NCBI GenBank assembly: GCA_949357655.1
Contig: CASHTG010000016.1
Span: 1,798,001-1,862,000, forward strand
DNA from: Parascedosporium putredinis
Taxonomy: Eukaryota; Ascomycota; Sordariomycetes; Microascales; Microascaceae
DNA length: 64,000 bases
Reading direction: 5' to 3'
The notes under the pieces were generated by a model, which was not told the origin of the DNA, searched no databases, and saw nothing but the letters and a program-made list of their open reading frames with translations. Position numbers and translations under genes: made by a program. Position 1 is the first letter of the stretch. Every line of letters starts with the position of its first letter. This document shows positions 36,695 to 45,972 of the stretch, piece by piece.

Positions 36695-38556
36695 ATGAGC
36701 GCACCTTCCTCGGAGCTCCCTCGCGGGCCACCACTGGCATGAGCGCCTTCAGCGAGGAGGCCGTTCCTGAATTCGATCCCTTGACGGTATGTCCCCCTGA
36801 CCAGGGCTCAATCGTGTCCAAATCTAGTGCCTATGTTACAGTATGACGGTCAACAGTTTGCTTGTCAAAGGAACCCCAGAAGGAAAGATAAAAAAGAACA
36901 AGTAAACGAGCAAACTGGTCATCTTCAACAATCTATCGCTTACCAGCAAAGTGATCCGTTGCCACACAAACAATATGTTGCTAACCTCGCCGCGCCAGAC
37001 TGCCGGACTTCTCTCCGAACGGTTACAAGCATGGAAACACGCGGTCGGGTACCTAGAAGACTACGTGAGTGCTGTGGAGAAGATCCACAAGGCTCACGCG
37101 AAAGAATACGAGAGGGCGCTCAAGGTATGTATACAACAATACGCAAGGTTCCTTTCCTTTTCCTTTGGTGCCCGATGGGCTTCGGCGAGACAGGAATGGT
37201 TGCGTGTGCTAACCATTTGACCGTCAAACCTTTGTCCCTCTCTAGACCATATCAAATCCTCTGAAGGAGGGGCATCATTTTGACCAGAGCCTCGGGGTAT
37301 CGCTGGATTCTTCGAGAACCTGCGCCACAACACGCAAGCCATCATCAACACCAACCTCGAGACGGAGAAGGCTCTCAAGGGCAACGTCCTCCCCGTCCTC
37401 GAGCGCTTGCACAAGGAGATTAAGCACAAGGCTAAAGAACTCGCAAGCGGCGCTGCCAAAGGTGCCAAGGAAGTGGAAAAGGCCCGAAATAACACCCAGA
37501 AGCACATTGAGCTTCTCGGCCAGCAAACCGCCTCGTACGAGTCCGCGGGTGGTAAGATTAGTGCTCACGATGATCCCTACGTTATCAGGAAGGGCGTCGT
37601 ACACCGATTGCAGAAGCAGGTCCTCGAGGAGAATGCCCATAGGGGTGACCTTATCGCGGTCCAGAATAACTTTGAGGAATTTGAGATCCACACCATCCAA
37701 GTTCTGCAAGGCGTGATGGAATCTTTCACGCAGCTTGCGGGCGGCCAGGGCGAAAAGGTTCGCGCCCTACATTCCGACATGCTGGGGGCTATCCAGAGGG
37801 TGCCTCCCGAGTTTGAGTGGCTGAAGTTCGTCACGCGGAGCGGCGAGCTCCTGGTAGACCCCAATGAAGCGCCTCGTGTGGTGGACTCTATCACGTTCCC
37901 TAACATGGATCACTCGTCCACCAAGCCGCTCATTGAGGGCTCGCTGGAGAGGAAGTCACGCAACAAGCTATCGTGGGGATACCAGACTGGCTACTACGTG
38001 ATCTCGCCCGCCAAGTTTCTGCATGAATTCAAAGATGTAGACACGAACCGCCACGAGCCCAAGCCCGAACTGAGCGTGTTCCTGCCCGGCGCCCTCATCG
38101 GCTCCCCGTGGGAGACAAGTTTAGCGTCAAGGGCAAGGATACAAGCAAGACATTCAGCAGCAAGTTGTCTGGATCTTCGGAGCTCTCGTTCAAGGCGCAC
38201 ACGGCAGCCGACGCTGAGAGATGGTATCGCATCATTAAAGAGGTTGCAGACTCGGCAACTCCGATGTCTCCCACCTCGCCCGTCTCTCCCTTGTCCCCTC
38301 CATCGCCAGTTGTTGAAGCGCCCGCGCCCATTTCTGCTGCACCTGCTGCTAAACCTGCTGTTGCTGCGGCCGGTGCTGTTGCCCCTCGGAGGAGAAGTTG
38401 GAGATGAATGAGGCAAAACCAATTGCAACTTCAGATGAACATGCCCCGCAGCAGAGCGGGGTATCTCCCGTCGCTGCCCCTGTCGCTGCTCCTGCTGCCG
38501 CCCCGGCAGCGCCTGCCGTAACTAAGACAGACAAGGTGGCTGCGCAGGTGTCATGA
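36695..38556 (+). CDS. slm1: Slm1-type BAR and PH domain protein (TORC2 effector), frame broken
   Basis: Plasma-membrane eisosome protein that binds PI(4,5)P2 and acts with TORC2 in sphingolipid and actin control. Exons are 36695/36739-36786, 36999-37124 and 37246-38556. The alpha-helical BAR part contains RLQAWKHAVGYLEDYVSAV, GFFENLRHNTQAIINTNLET and GQQTASYESAGGKISAHDD; the PH part contains LIEGSLERKSRNKLSWGY, FLPGALIGSP, FSVKGKDTSKTFSSK and FKAHTAADAERWYRIIKE. Single-base losses lie at G4 37294-37297, C4 38104-38107 and C4 38382-38385. ATG 36695 needs a further one-base repair to reach ATG 36739, so 36739 (MSAFSEEAVPEFDPLT) is the safe start. The first intron (36787-36998) might hide a small exon. 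The Ala/Pro-rich tail ends KTDKVAAQVS. Confidence 0.87.
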
Positions 38557-39852
38557 AGAAAGAGCGATGATGTCACTCGGTGAGGCGTAAGTTGATAGCA
38601 TATTAGCACCGGATGGGGAGGGGCAGGGGAAGAGGAAGAGCCCCTCTCCGGAACTCGGTTGACCGCCGGGCAACTCCGTAGGTATAAAGGAAATGGGAAG
38701 AAGAGGGGCATTTGTTAGCCCTTTGTGAAGGAATTGGGTGGAAGGATGGGGAAGACTCATATGTGGCGGCGACTAAGATGACCTGGCGCTGAGCCTAACT
38801 CTAAGTATGAGGGGTAACGACGGGTTGCGGACCGTATCCGTCTTCCTTACTTTTTTCTCTTTTTTATTTTTGTTTTCCCTTTCTTTTCTCTCCGCCCTCG
38901 ATATCTCAAAGAGTCATCTATCGTTCATGTCCTGTTAGATTGCTTCAATAATCCCATGTCTACCTAGACGTTTTTCTCGCTATTTAACTGGAAGCCTTGC
39001 CAAGTAGATGCAGATATGATCCCGCCCAACCGATTTACGGCGTGTTGGCACCTACACCGACTCTAAGCCTTCGTTCGAGTCCTCGAGGGTGTCTTTTTTT
39101 TTTCTTTTACCGCTCTGTTGATGTGGTGTGCCTCGGATCGGGTTCGTTGGGCAACATTCATCATTCATGTTGTGAACGGATCCACAATTGATTGGTGTTG
39201 TCGTCGGTCATTGCCCCGGCGCTCGGCCGCCTTTACTGGCCACTGTAAGAGGCTGAGGGCCTCTTGGCCTGACCACTGTGTCGACCGCTGTCGTTTGACG
39301 TGCGACCTCACAACAATCAACATTGAGCTGGGCTAGAGAAACAGGCGATGGCGTTGCTCTGAGAATTTTCTGGCTTTGGGGCTCCGCGGTTCCCCCTGAA
39401 TTAGCTCCACTCGTTGACGAGATAGTATGCTGAGATCCATGGATCAGTTCAGTATTGCAAGTGTGCATCTACCAGTGGTCGTTGTTCAAGCCAGGCACAC
39501 CTCGCTTTGCTCCCGGCAGGTTAGGAACCCAAGGGGCCGAGAAGGCGGAAAGGCTACATCCATAGACGGTGTACGGATGGACCAGAATCGTGCCTGACAT
39601 TGAGAACCTTGAACCCCCTAGATGACCCTGTGACCGGTCAAGGTAAGGTAAGCCTGAGGCAGGTGCGACCAAGGCACAAAGTTGACAATTCTCGAAGTCT
39701 AAGTTGGGCAGGAAAAGGGAGGGGGTTAGGCCCCTAACATCAATCTCAACCGACTTAGACGGAGAATACATGTGCCGAGGTGGGAGGGACGCAGGGGATG
39801 CAAGTACCATCATCCGTGACTGCCAAACGCGCGTGTGGGTGTGCCCTCCGCT

Positions 39853-39885
39853 CCCGCACCCCACCCGCACCCCACCCGCACCCCA
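39853..39885. repeat. 11-bp tandem repeat, three units
   Basis: Three exact copies of CCCGCACCCCA in a C-rich stretch. Confidence 0.85.
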
Positions 39886-41494
39886 CCGATGTCCACGGTC
39901 GAGCGAGGGCAGCAATAGAGAGCAGCGAGGGTTGGGAGCCGGTGAAAAGAGAAGAAACTAGAAACGAATTTCCAGAATATTTTTATGCTGGCTTGAGGTA
40001 CCGAAACTTTTTTATTTTACTTTGGAGGGGGCTCTCCACCGCCTTTTCCCACCAATGCTATGTACTTGATCTGATCTTCCACGGAGCGCTGGCCGAGAGG
40101 GCTGTCGAGTACATCCATCTCGGGGGCGTGCGCGCTCGACATCGGGGGCGGGGGCCGCCACGCGACGTTCTCTAAGTCTCGCTCGTGTAACACCCTCCCT
40201 CAGCTTTTACACCCTGCAAGTTCAACTTCAAACCCAAGTCGCGGAACTGGAACCCGTCTTCAATAAGGAGCCTGAATAAGCCAAGAGTCGTCGATGGTCT
40301 CGTTGTTTGTGCTAGTATAATCGGGTGAAAATCAAGGAAAAAGGCAGATCAATCCTCGTCTTGGAGTTGAAAACACTCGACACGGCACAAAAAGCATGGC
40401 ACCCTTGCCTCCCACCCCCGTCCCCTGTACCGTCTCTCCTCCTTCGCTTGCTCGCCTTTTGTAATTCCTTACTCCTTCCCTTTATGACCCCGGCGGCGTC
40501 GCGTTAGAAAGCCCGAGGAGAACGGGAGGGGTGGAGGAGGATGGGGGAGGGGTTTCAAGAAACACCTCGAGCATGGCCACGCGCCTAGACCTGCTCTCTT
40601 TGAGATGGCGCCAATCCTGCTCCGTTTCTAACCCAACCTTCGGTATGCTCGCCGTCCTTCAATGCAGGTTTCGACTGGGACGGTGACTGGATCTTTGATC
40701 ACTGGGCGGGACAGGAGCTCCATCCATCTAGAGGTGTACCGTCACTTCCAGCATGAGGGGGCATAGCTACTGTTTCTGCTTGGGTCTCAACCCACGTGGA
40801 CTTCGTTGTTATCTGGGGGTCTCGTCGCTCCTGACCGACAGCAGCCAGCCAACGCTTTGTCGGGCTGGTTGATGCCCTGCGGGATAGTTAGGTGATGAGA
40901 AAGAAATGGCGAGGGTGCTGAGACTGTTGTTCGGAGGGCTGGTCTGCGCTTGCACGCTACTTCTGCCCTCGAAGCCCGAAGGAACTAGGGGTCACTGAAA
41001 AACAGAGCACAGCCCCTCGCAGGCGCTCGCACTCGCATGTTGATGTATCAAGGTACTCGCCATTGCGAAGGTTGGCCGTTTTCTCGGCCACCGATGTCTG
41101 CCCTGCGTTACGTCCAGCACAACCACGCCCCCCAATCCAGCATCATCGGCCTTGCTCCAAAGTAAAGATCGGAGTGGAAGTGGGAAGAATAAGAAACGAT
41201 CTAGGTGAAAAGTAAAGGGGCGGAGGAGAAAAAGATCAGAACAAGGGTCAACTTCGTGGGCCGTCAAGAATAGAATCCAGAGTAAGGTTGGCGAGATGAA
41301 CCCAACTCTCACTTACAGCAAAGGCTGCAAAACACAGCTTTGGTGTCCAAGCATGTGATAATATAGATTATAGATAGATCCATACTAGATGGATGGATCC
41401 ATATTTAACCTTGATTTCCTTTTAGGAGGGACCCTGGACGGGACCTGGGAACACTCAGCCTTACACGCCTCTCAGTCGGTGACGTAGGGACAAC

Positions 41495-41517
41495 AACACA
41501 CACACACACACACACAC
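41495..41517. repeat. CA dinucleotide microsatellite
   Basis: About eleven CA units in a row, followed by CGTATAG. Confidence 0.9.
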
Positions 41518-42365
41518 GTATAGCCATCTCTGTCTCCAGTGTGCGAAATGCGAGTACTTGAAGGATTGGCAAGGGGCCTAGAGATATGCACCATTTGCCG
41601 TAGCCAGCAGGACATCGTCACCCTGTGACCTTTCTATAAGCCTCCCGTCCGAACCTTCGTGTACCTGGCATCCGTAAAGCTCTTGGTCGGGCAGGCGAGG
41701 CTTCGGGTATAAGTTGTCGTGAGTTTTTGTTCGGGAGAAGAGAAAAAAAGAAAAGAAAGAGAAAAGAAGAAAGGGTACAAGGAGGGGAGTGACGATACTA
41801 AACGTGATGGGCGGCGGGCTTTGGACTTGCAACGTAAAAAAAGATGGGGGAGTGGGCGTTGTACAGCACACGCATTCGTTCCCTTGGCCGATACATAATA
41901 ACCAGGCTCTGGAAAGACAAAGATCCATCCTCCATGGTTAGGTTGCGGTCGATGTTAGTCGCCTTGTTTCTGTATATAAAGTCTCGCTCGCTTGCCATAT
42001 TTCACCGCTCATGCCTTGATCGTTCGGAACCACACTCAGGCGTCTCTCCCATTTCTTTTTGGATTTATCCAAGCTCGTCCGGAAGGGCCGAAGGCATACA
42101 CCCTCACGTTTTCAACCAGTCGTTCCTTTGCTCTTGCTTCCACCCTTGCTCCTTTTCTCCTCCCCTTGCTTTCTTACACTCCTTTCTTGACCCGTTTCTT
42201 CTACAACCCACCCAACTCTTATTGGAAGCACCCGCATCTGCTTTCAAAAGACAAAAAAGAAACGCCCCCTGCGTAGTAACCGAGGCGGCTCTGTCCACGA
42301 TCTCGGCAGACCATCGCGCCGCCCACCCCCTCGAGTCTCCACCGTGGGCGCAGGAACCTCGCATC

Positions 42366-43510
42366 ATGCCAGACGATTGGGAGCGGTTGAAGCCCACAAT
42401 CATCCAATACTACTATGAAGGCACTTGCAAGGAGATGCGCAAGCGCATGAAGCGCGAGCATGGGTTCGAAAATCGTATGCGCCTTCCCTAGCCTATCCCG
42501 TTCCCTTTCCCGCCCCCTACTTTTTTATTCCCGTGCCCCACCTTCCGCGTTTTCTGTGGCCCGGAGCCCGCCATCCGGGGCCGGGCTCCACGGCGCCATC
42601 GGTTTTTGTTTCTTCTTTTTTGGCACTCCTCGCGTGTGCTTGTACCTCCCTTTTTTTTTTTTGCTGCGTTGCTTCGGGTTTCTAACATGCCACCCCCTCC
42701 CCTCGTTTTCCTGCGTTACACAGAATTCGAAGTTACCGTGCCCATCTCAAGAGCTGGGACGTTCGCAAGTACCGCAAGCACCCGAAACTCGGAGTGCGGG
42801 CTGCGAGCCCTAGCTACGAGCACGATTTCAAGCCCCAATCCCCCGACGGTCTCTCTCAGAATAGCCGCCTCGCCGAGCTCCCGAGTAGCCTGTACGATGG
42901 GAGGCACGAAGGGCAAGCCACGTAAGCGGCCATGGGCGAGGTTACTACGAGGACAGCATGGACCGAACCATGCCGTCCTATCACCACTCACCGAACGACT
43001 ACTACCGCGTCGAAACTCCCTCTACCGCCAATCAGTCATGGTAAGGGCATCACCCTCTTTTCCTCCCACCGTTTTTCTCTTCCTTTTGTCTTCCACTTTT
43101 TTCTTTTTGCTTTTCTTCATGTGGTGCCCCCACCCGCCTAGACACCCTTGCCCACTTACCCTTCCTCCTTGAGGCCCGCCCATCGCTCTATTCTAATAAT
43201 GGGCCAAGCGGTGAACGGGATGACAGATCCCTCAATGCTAATACGCCTCGTCATAGGTACTCTGGGGGAGGAAGCTCCTCCACCGCCTCCACCGCGGTAT
43301 GGCCTCCCTCGCCTCAGAGGACCGAACACTATCAGCTGCCGAGGACCCTTCCGGGGCCCGTTGAAGGGCTTCATCCGACCTCCGGCATCGTTCTTCCTCC
43401 CGGACCCCCATTCGTCCTTGATTCACACTGCCCCACAATTCCCCTACCTCGCTTCCCCTTCCTTCACCTCGGGCTCCCGCGTGAATGCGGAGTACGCACC
43501 AAACTACTGA
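42366..43510 (+). CDS. Clr5-domain protein, gene structure incomplete
   Basis: The first exon (42366-42474) encodes a Clr5 domain start: MPDDWERLKPTIIQYYYEGT followed by CKEMRKRMKREHGFEN. The second exon (42724-43040) continues with RSYRAHLKSWDVRKYRKHPK, the typical end of this DNA-binding-like fungal domain. It then has low-complexity sequence with GYYEDSMDRTMPSYHHSPND. Joining them needs one extra A at 42724 and one extra C near 42922. A third exon between about 43142 and 43510 carries SerGly/Pro-rich sequence and ends VNAEYAPNY, but its acceptor and frame are unresolved (the obvious CCTAG acceptor gives an in-frame stop). Clr5 proteins are a fungal family named after a fission yeast silencing factor; the function of this one is unknown. 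Confidence 0.7.
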
Positions 43511-44164
43511 CATTGGTGGTCTGTCTTGGCCAGGGCTCCTCCTGGCACATGTGGGATGACGGTGTCGGGGGTTTCCTTCTTGCTTTTGTGTTCCATATTT
43601 CATTTTCCACCTGTAGATGGGTGTTATCCTATCTCGTTGCCTAGTTTTTCCCTCCAGCGATACCGATTTTTCGTTATGGTTACATGTATGGACCGGGGCA
43701 ATGGTGCGGAAGAAGTTGTCCTGCTCCCTGGTTCTGATTCAGTGGTAAATGTGGGTGGGGTGGAAACTCCATTTCTCCTTCATGGCCTGCTTCAGTTACG
43801 GCGTTTCACGAACTTTACGGCTTATGATATGAAATTTTACACATTTTGTTTGATTCTAGCGCGCACTATTATGTATTCATCAAGCCTTTGCCCCAGCCAG
43901 GCATCAGAAAATTATAAAATAACAAAAAGGGAGAAGGAGCTACGACTCTCCCAGGTTTACGCCAACTGAACCAAGCCAGTGACTACTACGATTTCCGCCA
44001 ACCCGGCAAGGTGACTCACATTCCTACAGGGGCAAATATGCCGAATTACAGACTTACACACTAGTGGGTGGTAATGTATGGTTAAAGCCTATTGTTTTCC
44101 CCTCATTAGCAGCTGCGTATGCAGAAACAAAGAGTGTATCAAACGGAAAGAATCAAGGGCATTC

Positions 44165-44253
44165 GAGTGTCAGGAAAGTGCCTTGTCAAGGGCAATGTCA
44201 TCAACGCGTATGGCTAAGTTGACCGTCGTGATAATATTAAGTCATCATTCGAG
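44165..44253 (-). ncRNA. snR73: Box C/D snoRNA, snR73-like (25S rRNA guide)
   Basis: Box C ATGATGA is at 44242-44248 and box D CTGA at 44170-44173 (both read on the minus strand), 79 nt apart. A second TGATGA at about 44198-44203 may be C'. The segment TCACGACGGTC is complementary to GACCGTCGTGA of 25S rRNA; with a degenerate D' box CTTA the fifth base falls on the C that yeast snR73 methylates (Cm2959, assigned from memory). Confidence 0.75.
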
Positions 44254-44405
44254 TATAGTGCCGGGAAAAGTAGAAAAGGAAAGGACAAGTACCAACCTAG
44301 ATGTGGTCGTGACGAGGACAAAAGTCATCTCGATCACTATGAGATAGACCCATGTTAGTCTTCCAGAAGGTCAAGACCGCAAAACACTAAATCAACGGGT
44401 CGAGG

Positions 44406-44491
44406 CTCGTTCAGGAGTGTCGAAAAGCTGTCTTCGTCGCCTTTCGGCTCAGACATATGCTTGTCATTGTTTTCGTCGTTCATCATCTAAA
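44406..44491 (-). ncRNA. snR74: Box C/D snoRNA, snR74/U27-like (18S rRNA guide)
   Basis: Box C ATGATGA is at 44480-44486, box D' CTGA at 44449-44452 and box D CTGA at 44411-44414. The segment GACAAGCATATG just before D' is complementary to CATATGCTTGTC near the 5' end of 18S rRNA. The fifth base upstream of D' pairs with A28, the site of yeast snR74 and human U27. This is the clearest unit of the cluster. Confidence 0.85.
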
Positions 44492-44632
44492 TCTGGGGCT
44501 ACGGAGGGTCGGTAATAAGGATTGATACGTACGCAAGGCCACGATCACAGACACCTAACAATGATACGTGTTAGCAGAAGGCCTAGCTCAACGATCATAT
44601 AAGAGTTGAAAACGACAATATATAGGGATAAC

Positions 44633-44720
44633 GGTTGTCAGGAAGCATGAATGGAATTAAATGTTTGTGTCAGCATCGGGAAGCCCGAGTCAGACTCGTC
44701 ATCTGGAATCATCACATCGC
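44633..44720 (-). ncRNA. snR75: Box C/D snoRNA, snR75-like (25S rRNA guide)
   Basis: Box C GTGATGA is at 44709-44715, D' CTGA at 44690-44693, a further CTGA at 44670-44673 and box D CTGA at 44638-44641. The segment AGATGACGAG before D' is complementary to CTCGTCATCT of 25S rRNA; the +5 rule points to the G of CTCG, matching yeast Gm2288. The segment TCCATTCATGC before box D matches a second nearby 25S site, GCATGAATGGA. Confidence 0.8.
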
Positions 44721-44891
44721 CAAGAGGGAAGAGAAAAAAGTAAGTTGAGGGTGAGGGAAGACAAACCAGAAGGAAAGCGGAGCCTAGTCACGATTCGCAC
44801 TCAGAATAGCTATGTCTAGCCCTGGTTAGTTCACGTAATTGGACCAAGAGCGTTGTCTCCAGACGGATAAAACCGAATTGGTTCTTATGCC

Positions 44892-44985
44892 AAGAATCAG
44901 TGGGCGAGGTTTTCTAGGCCTGCCACAGAAGGCGTTATCAGCTCATTATAAAGTCGGAGCCCAGTGCCGCGATTCATCATATACA
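44892..44985 (-). ncRNA. snR76: Box C/D snoRNA, snR76-like (25S rRNA guide)
   Basis: Box C ATGATGA is at 44974-44980 and box D CTGA at 44897-44900, with another CTGA at 44938-44941. The segment GCACTGGGC is complementary to GCCCAGTGC of 25S rRNA, the region of yeast Cm2197, in front of a D'-like CCGA. The nine-base match is shorter than in its neighbours; position in the cluster supports the call. Confidence 0.68.
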
Positions 44986-45126
44986 AGGCAAAGAAAGACA
45001 AGGACAAGAGGAAACAAGTTGAAAAGGGTTGCGGTTACCTGGAGAACCAACGCAACTACACAATGGTTAGCAATGCTTCCTTAACACGTAAAAGTTTTGC
45101 AAGACCATGAGGAAAGGGGTTGGGAA

Positions 45127-45217
45127 TAATATCAGAAACAGCCATTTTGTATCGTCAAAGCAATTGCTCAGCCGGTAATTTCCAGCGTGCGAATCGCACG
45201 AGTGATCATCATTGAGA
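45127..45217 (-). ncRNA. snR77: Box C/D snoRNA, snR77-like (18S rRNA guide)
   Basis: Box C ATGATGA is at 45206-45212, D' CTGA at 45168-45171 and box D CTGA at 45132-45135. The segment AATTACCG before D' pairs with CGGTAATT of 18S rRNA (the 530-loop region), and the fifth base points to U578, the yeast snR77 target. A one-base bulge then allows further pairing with CCAGC. Confidence 0.7.
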
Positions 45218-45446
45218 CGGGAGATTTTGTGGGAGGAGTAGAGATAGTGAAAAGAGCCTTACCTTTCGTCGCTATACAACGAGCAAAGTCAATCTTGAGA
45301 AAGAATAGCCCCGAGAGTGTATTACCAAGGTCCCCAATTACGGACCGAACCCCTCATGATGCGGGAAGAAGCCTCTCTCATCTAGTCTCAAGTTAGCCCA
45401 AGCTCAAGATAAACAAGCTGAATAGTGCGAGTTAAGGTGACAGCTG

Positions 45447-45534
45447 AGCAATCAGACTGACGTGAAAAAGAAGTTTCATGTCCCTTTGGGAGATCAAAGA
45501 CTCTAGTTTGCGGTTTATCAAATCATCATACCAG
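45447..45534 (-). ncRNA. snR78: Box C/D snoRNA, snR78-like (25S rRNA guide)
   Basis: Box C ATGATGA is at 45523-45529 and box D CTGA at 45452-45455; CAGCTG on both flanks can form a terminal stem. The segment CAAACTAGAGTC, before a D'-like TTGA, is complementary over 12 bases to GACTCTAGTTTG of 25S rRNA. The +5 position falls on the U that yeast snR78 methylates (Um2421, assigned from memory). Confidence 0.8.
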
Positions 45535-45639
45535 CTGCAATGGGGTAAAAAGGTGCGAGAGAAGGATGAAAAGGAAGAGAAGGGCAGGAAAAGGAAAAGG
45601 GGTGTTTTGAGTCTAAACTTACGATTGGGTGCGAGGAGA

Positions 45640-45676
45640 CAATTGTCCCTGAGCTCACTTGAGGCTGGGACAATTG
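45640..45676. repeat. Perfect 10-bp inverted repeat in the snoRNA host gene
   Basis: CAATTGTCCC at 45640-45649 and GGGACAATTG at 45667-45676 form a 10-bp stem with a 17-nt loop. It lies just 5' of the first snoRNA in the direction of transcription. Confidence 0.75.
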
Positions 45677-45972
45677 CTTTCTCTGTTGTTGAGGTTTGGA
45701 AAGAATTTGCAAAAGAAATTTTGGTCGAGGGTTTTTGTCTGTTTTTCTTGCTCCAAGAAGTGGGGCTCCTGGGTTGCAGAAGAAACATGACTAATCAAAA
45801 GATACGTACCTGGTCAGCACACCTCGCGTTGGAGTCGCGAGGCAGGCTTGGCTGCGCCCTTGCGTCGACACGGGTGTGAACGCGCTTCTTCCCAAGCTGA
45901 GGAAGAGATCCATCCCATCCCCTCCTACAACCTCATCCCATTCGATTTAGTGACGTTCGTTTCGCAATCACA

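Larger units (their letters stand above)
38557..42365. other. Spacer between slm1 and the Clr5-domain gene
   Basis: 3.8 kb with no supportable gene. It holds an 11-bp tandem repeat at 39853-39885, a CA microsatellite at 41495-41517 and an imperfect palindrome around 41365-41403. The overlapping open frames look like shadows or low-complexity sequence. Confidence 0.5.
44088..45880 (-). ncRNA. Non-coding host gene of a box C/D snoRNA cluster
   Basis: No conserved protein can be read from this 1.8 kb region, but the minus strand shows repeated spliceosomal signals alternating with six snoRNA units. Clear examples: acceptor with branch site TGCTAAC and TTAG, then a 22-nt exon 44533-44554, then donor GTACGT; and branch GCTAAC with GTGTAG, a 17-nt exon 45039-45055, then donor GTAACC. 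Further donors are GTACGT at 45809, GTAAGT at 45622 and GTAAGG near 45263; further branch-acceptor pairs end at about 44089 and 44320. Each intron seems to contain one snoRNA, as in mammalian snoRNA host genes. Transcription would start near 45.9 kb, divergent from the DNA glycosylase gene at 45973. Exact ends and the first exons are uncertain. Confidence 0.68.

Noticed and set aside
44078..44347. 89-codon open frame on the plus strand inside the snoRNA region
   Set aside because: It overlaps the antisense of a clear box C/D unit and branch-acceptor signals; composition is not protein-like.
43520..45960. Repeat-induced mutation block upstream of the DNA glycosylase
   Set aside because: Composition is only mildly AT-richer and the structure is better explained by an intron-rich non-coding gene with snoRNAs.
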